A stretch of DNA of 42,554 nucleotides from Lachnospiraceae bacterium. GTDB lineage: Bacteria; Bacillota; Clostridia; Lachnospirales; Lachnospiraceae. Both the position numbers and the translations under genes were made by a program. The notes under the pieces are model-generated. The model saw only the letters and a list, made by a program, of their open reading frames with translations. It was not told the origin of the DNA and searched no databases. Below are positions 41,163-42,554 of this stretch, in pieces (within the stretch, counting starts at the first letter, position 1; every line of letters starts with the position of its first letter). The stretch is from NCBI GenBank assembly GCA_017462755.1, contig JAFTQM010000042.1, forward strand, positions 1 through 42,554. Reading direction: 5' to 3'.

Positions 41163-41987
41163 TTATCTATTGCTTACCATCATAATTTTCCCGCACAGCC
41201 ACTTGGCAACTCCGTCCTCGTTGTTGTTCCCAATCACTTGGGTTGCAATGCTTTTCAGTTCTTCGACCGCATTTTCTACTGCATAGGTTTCATCTGCCAT
41301 TTCGAACATATCGATATCATTTTTTCCATCCCCGAAAACCACCAGCTTTTCGCACTGTAACAGTTCCTTAAGCTGTGCAATTCCGTTGGCTTTCGTCGCC
41401 GTCTTCGGCATAATTTCCAACCACTGTTCTCCGGAATAAATATCCTTCTGATAAACACAGTGATATTGGTCTTTGTATTTTTCATAGAATACTTCCAGCT
41501 TTTCTTCTTCATCAATGCAGGTAAGATAAAACACGTTTCCTTCATACAGCTGTTTCGCATCATCCACAGCATTTTCCCGCACATCACCTTTTCTGGAATC
41601 CAGAAATACCTTCATACCTCTGGTACATTTATCTTTGGCATACGAAAACTTTTCCACATCATTAATATACGCATAAACAATCGGATATATCTGTTCGCTT
41701 ATTAAATCATCCAACACGTCCTTAACACTGTCATCAAAATAATTGGATAACAAAATCTCCCCTGTAACATTATCTATGACAAATGCACCGTTATACACAA
41801 TCAGCGGTATTCTGGCCTCCAATCCCTTGGTTACCTTCTTCGCAGTAATATAAGACCTTGCTGTGGCATAGGAAAATATCATCCCTTGTTCTACCAGCTC
41901 ATTTATTGTTTTTACTGTATATTCAGAAAGGGTTTCATTACTCTGCAGTAAAGTACCATCCAAATCTGACACATATAATGTTTTCAT
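41163..41987 (-). CDS. Cof-type HAD-superfamily phosphatase
   Basis: 274 residues from the ATG at 41987, with GGAGAT 4 bases upstream; an in-frame ATG at 42062 gives a charged N-terminal extension without a good site. HAD motif I is DLDGTLL (D8 and D10), motif II the Thr/Ser in FSYATARS, motif III a Lys in MPKTATKANGI, and motif IV GDGKNDIDM. Between motifs II and III is a C2-type alpha/beta cap, so it is a Cof/IIB sugar-phosphate or FMN/PLP phosphatase. The substrate is not readable. It is followed by the acetyltransferase 10 bases downstream. The upstream ATP-binding gene ends 102 bases before its ATG. Confidence 0.92.
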   Translation of the reverse strand: MKTLYVSDLDGTLLQSNETLSEYTVKTINELVEQGMIFSYATARSYITAKKVTKGLEARIPLIVYNGAFVIDNVTGEILLSNYFDDSVKDVLDDLISEQIYPIVYAYINDVEKFSYAKDKCTRGMKVFLDSRKGDVRENAVDDAKQLYEGNVFYLTCIDEEEKLEVFYEKYKDQYHCVYQKDIYSGEQWLEIMPKTATKANGIAQLKELLQCEKLVVFGDGKNDIDMFEMADETYAVENAVEELKSIATQVIGNNNEDGVAKWLCGKIMMVSNR

Positions 41988-42088
41988 ACTAATCTCCATT
42001 TCACTTTTACTCATCTTACTTAAGCTTCCTTTGGCACCCTGATCGATTTTACTTACCCACACAGTCAGATTTGTCCATATTCAAAATC

Positions 42089-42554
42089 TTACAATCTCAC
42101 TTTTTTATATTTACGCCCTTTAATAGCTCCATTATCCACAAGCAATCCTTGCTCAACGAGTGCTCTGAGCAACGCTTTTGTTCTTGTTTCTCTAACATCC
42201 AACACGTCTACTAATTCGCTTGCTTTATACCATACATCATCTTCCATAAACGAAAGAATCATATCATAATGTGCTTGTGTTTTTTCTGTCACTTTTTTTC
42301 TGTCACTCTTTTCTGTCACTTTTTTTCTGTCACTTTTTTCCGTCACTTTTTTCTTAAAAGAAAGCGACAATACCGTTCTGTCTGGGTCAAATCTCTCTTC
42401 AATTACTGGTTCTTCCCAGCCTTCATCTGCCCATACGTTAAAGATATTAGGCACACCACTTCCGGCACGTTCACCGATATTGATGAGATTAAACATTTTC
42501 ATAAGTGCCTTGTTTCGTGGATCAGATTCGCCACCAATGCGCATCTGCTTTTTA
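42089..42554 (-). CDS. AlbA_2/Schlafen-type ATP-binding regulator, C-terminal part (5' end outside window)
   Basis: The frame is open to the window edge; about 155 residues are seen, ending in a stop at 42089. The start (RIGGESDPRNKALMKMFNLINIGERAGSGVPNI) matches the C-terminal HATPase_c_4 region of proteins that carry an AlbA_2 putative DNA-binding domain at the front; N-x-L-A and ERxGSG are its family marks. A Lys/Glu/Asp/Arg repeat (VTEKSDRKK) follows, then a winged-helix end (MEDDVWYKASELVDVLDVRETRTKALLRALVEQGLL). These proteins are common, often next to mobile or defence genes, and their role is poorly known. An internal ATG at 42544 is probably not the true start because the frame continues upstream. 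Confidence 0.8.
   Translation of the reverse strand, partial: KKQMRIGGESDPRNKALMKMFNLINIGERAGSGVPNIFNVWADEGWEEPVIEERFDPDRTVLSLSFKKKVTEKSDRKKVTEKSDRKKVTEKTQAHYDMILSFMEDDVWYKASELVDVLDVRETRTKALLRALVEQGLLVDNGAIKGRKYKKVRL
42287..42346 (-). repeat. Alternating 13/14-bp tandem repeat coding in two frames
   Basis: The word GTGACAG (CTGTCAC on the plus strand) recurs at 42287, 42301, 42314, 42328 and, as CGTCAC, 42341, at steps of 14, 13, 14 and 13 bases, separated by A-runs. Two steps make 27 bases or nine residues, so the same DNA word is read alternately as VTEK and SDRK. Confidence 0.9.

Noticed and set aside
42287-42346. A CRISPR array
   Set aside because: The repeats are 13-14 bases with no spacers, lie inside a coding sequence, and no cas genes are present.

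Overview
The window looks like chromosomal DNA of a gut-type anaerobic clostridium, most likely Lachnospiraceae. The reasons are a long clostridial-type SRP RNA with an Alu domain, moderate GC with strong AGGAGG-like ribosome binding sites, an anaerobic radical-SAM activase, a wall/membrane-anchored cellulase with a Thr/Pro linker, and many small GNAT and DUF proteins of the kind common in that family. The species call is inference; nothing here identifies it exactly. No tRNA, rRNA, CRISPR array, transposase or integrase was recognised.

Layout. (1) 1-5689, minus strand: a four-gene operon of a cyclic-nucleotide-binding-like protein, a JetA-family protein, a small JetB-like protein and an SMC-like ATPase cut by the window edge. 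It resembles a Wadjet/MukBEF-type SMC complex and is preceded by a structured leader. (2) 5939-6322: the SRP RNA gene with its own near-consensus promoter and terminator. (3) 6364-10345: housekeeping and accessory genes (three small GNAT or membrane proteins, an Rpn-family nuclease with a heptad-repeat tail, tadA, an NrdG-like activase). (4) 10492-19863, minus strand: a ten-gene sulfur amino-acid operon (PLP trans-sulfuration enzyme, PatB-like lyase, CysK, a polar amino-acid ABC importer, a UroD/MtaA-like zinc methyltransferase, NifS, NifU), preceded by a LysR gene and a perfect inverted repeat at the expected LysR position. (5) 20053-24018, minus strand: the LysR gene, two membrane proteins and a two-component system. 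(6) 24352-30532, plus strand: the most unusual locus, an operon of a NifH-like reductase, a FecBCD/BtuFCD-type metal-chelate importer, and NifD-like and NifK-like subunits. (7) 30549-37958: an uncharacterised protein, then a 971-residue membrane-anchored solute-binding/pseudo-SGNH protein with an anchored GH5 glycoside hydrolase. (8) 38059-42554: acetyltransferases, an ABC-F ATPase, a HAD phosphatase and the C-terminal part of an AlbA/Schlafen-type ATP-binding regulator.

How the genes may work together. The sulfur operon imports a sulfur compound, splits C-S bonds and makes cysteine; NifS and NifU at its distal end turn cysteine sulfur into Fe-S clusters. The divergent nitrogenase-like operon needs such clusters. 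It keeps the Fe-protein cluster cysteines and three cluster cysteines in the D-like subunit, but lacks the FeMo-cofactor ligands and has no nifB/E/N, so it should not fix nitrogen. Co-transcription with a metal-chelate importer suggests it reduces an imported metal complex, tetrapyrrole/corrinoid or organosulfur compound; this is inference.
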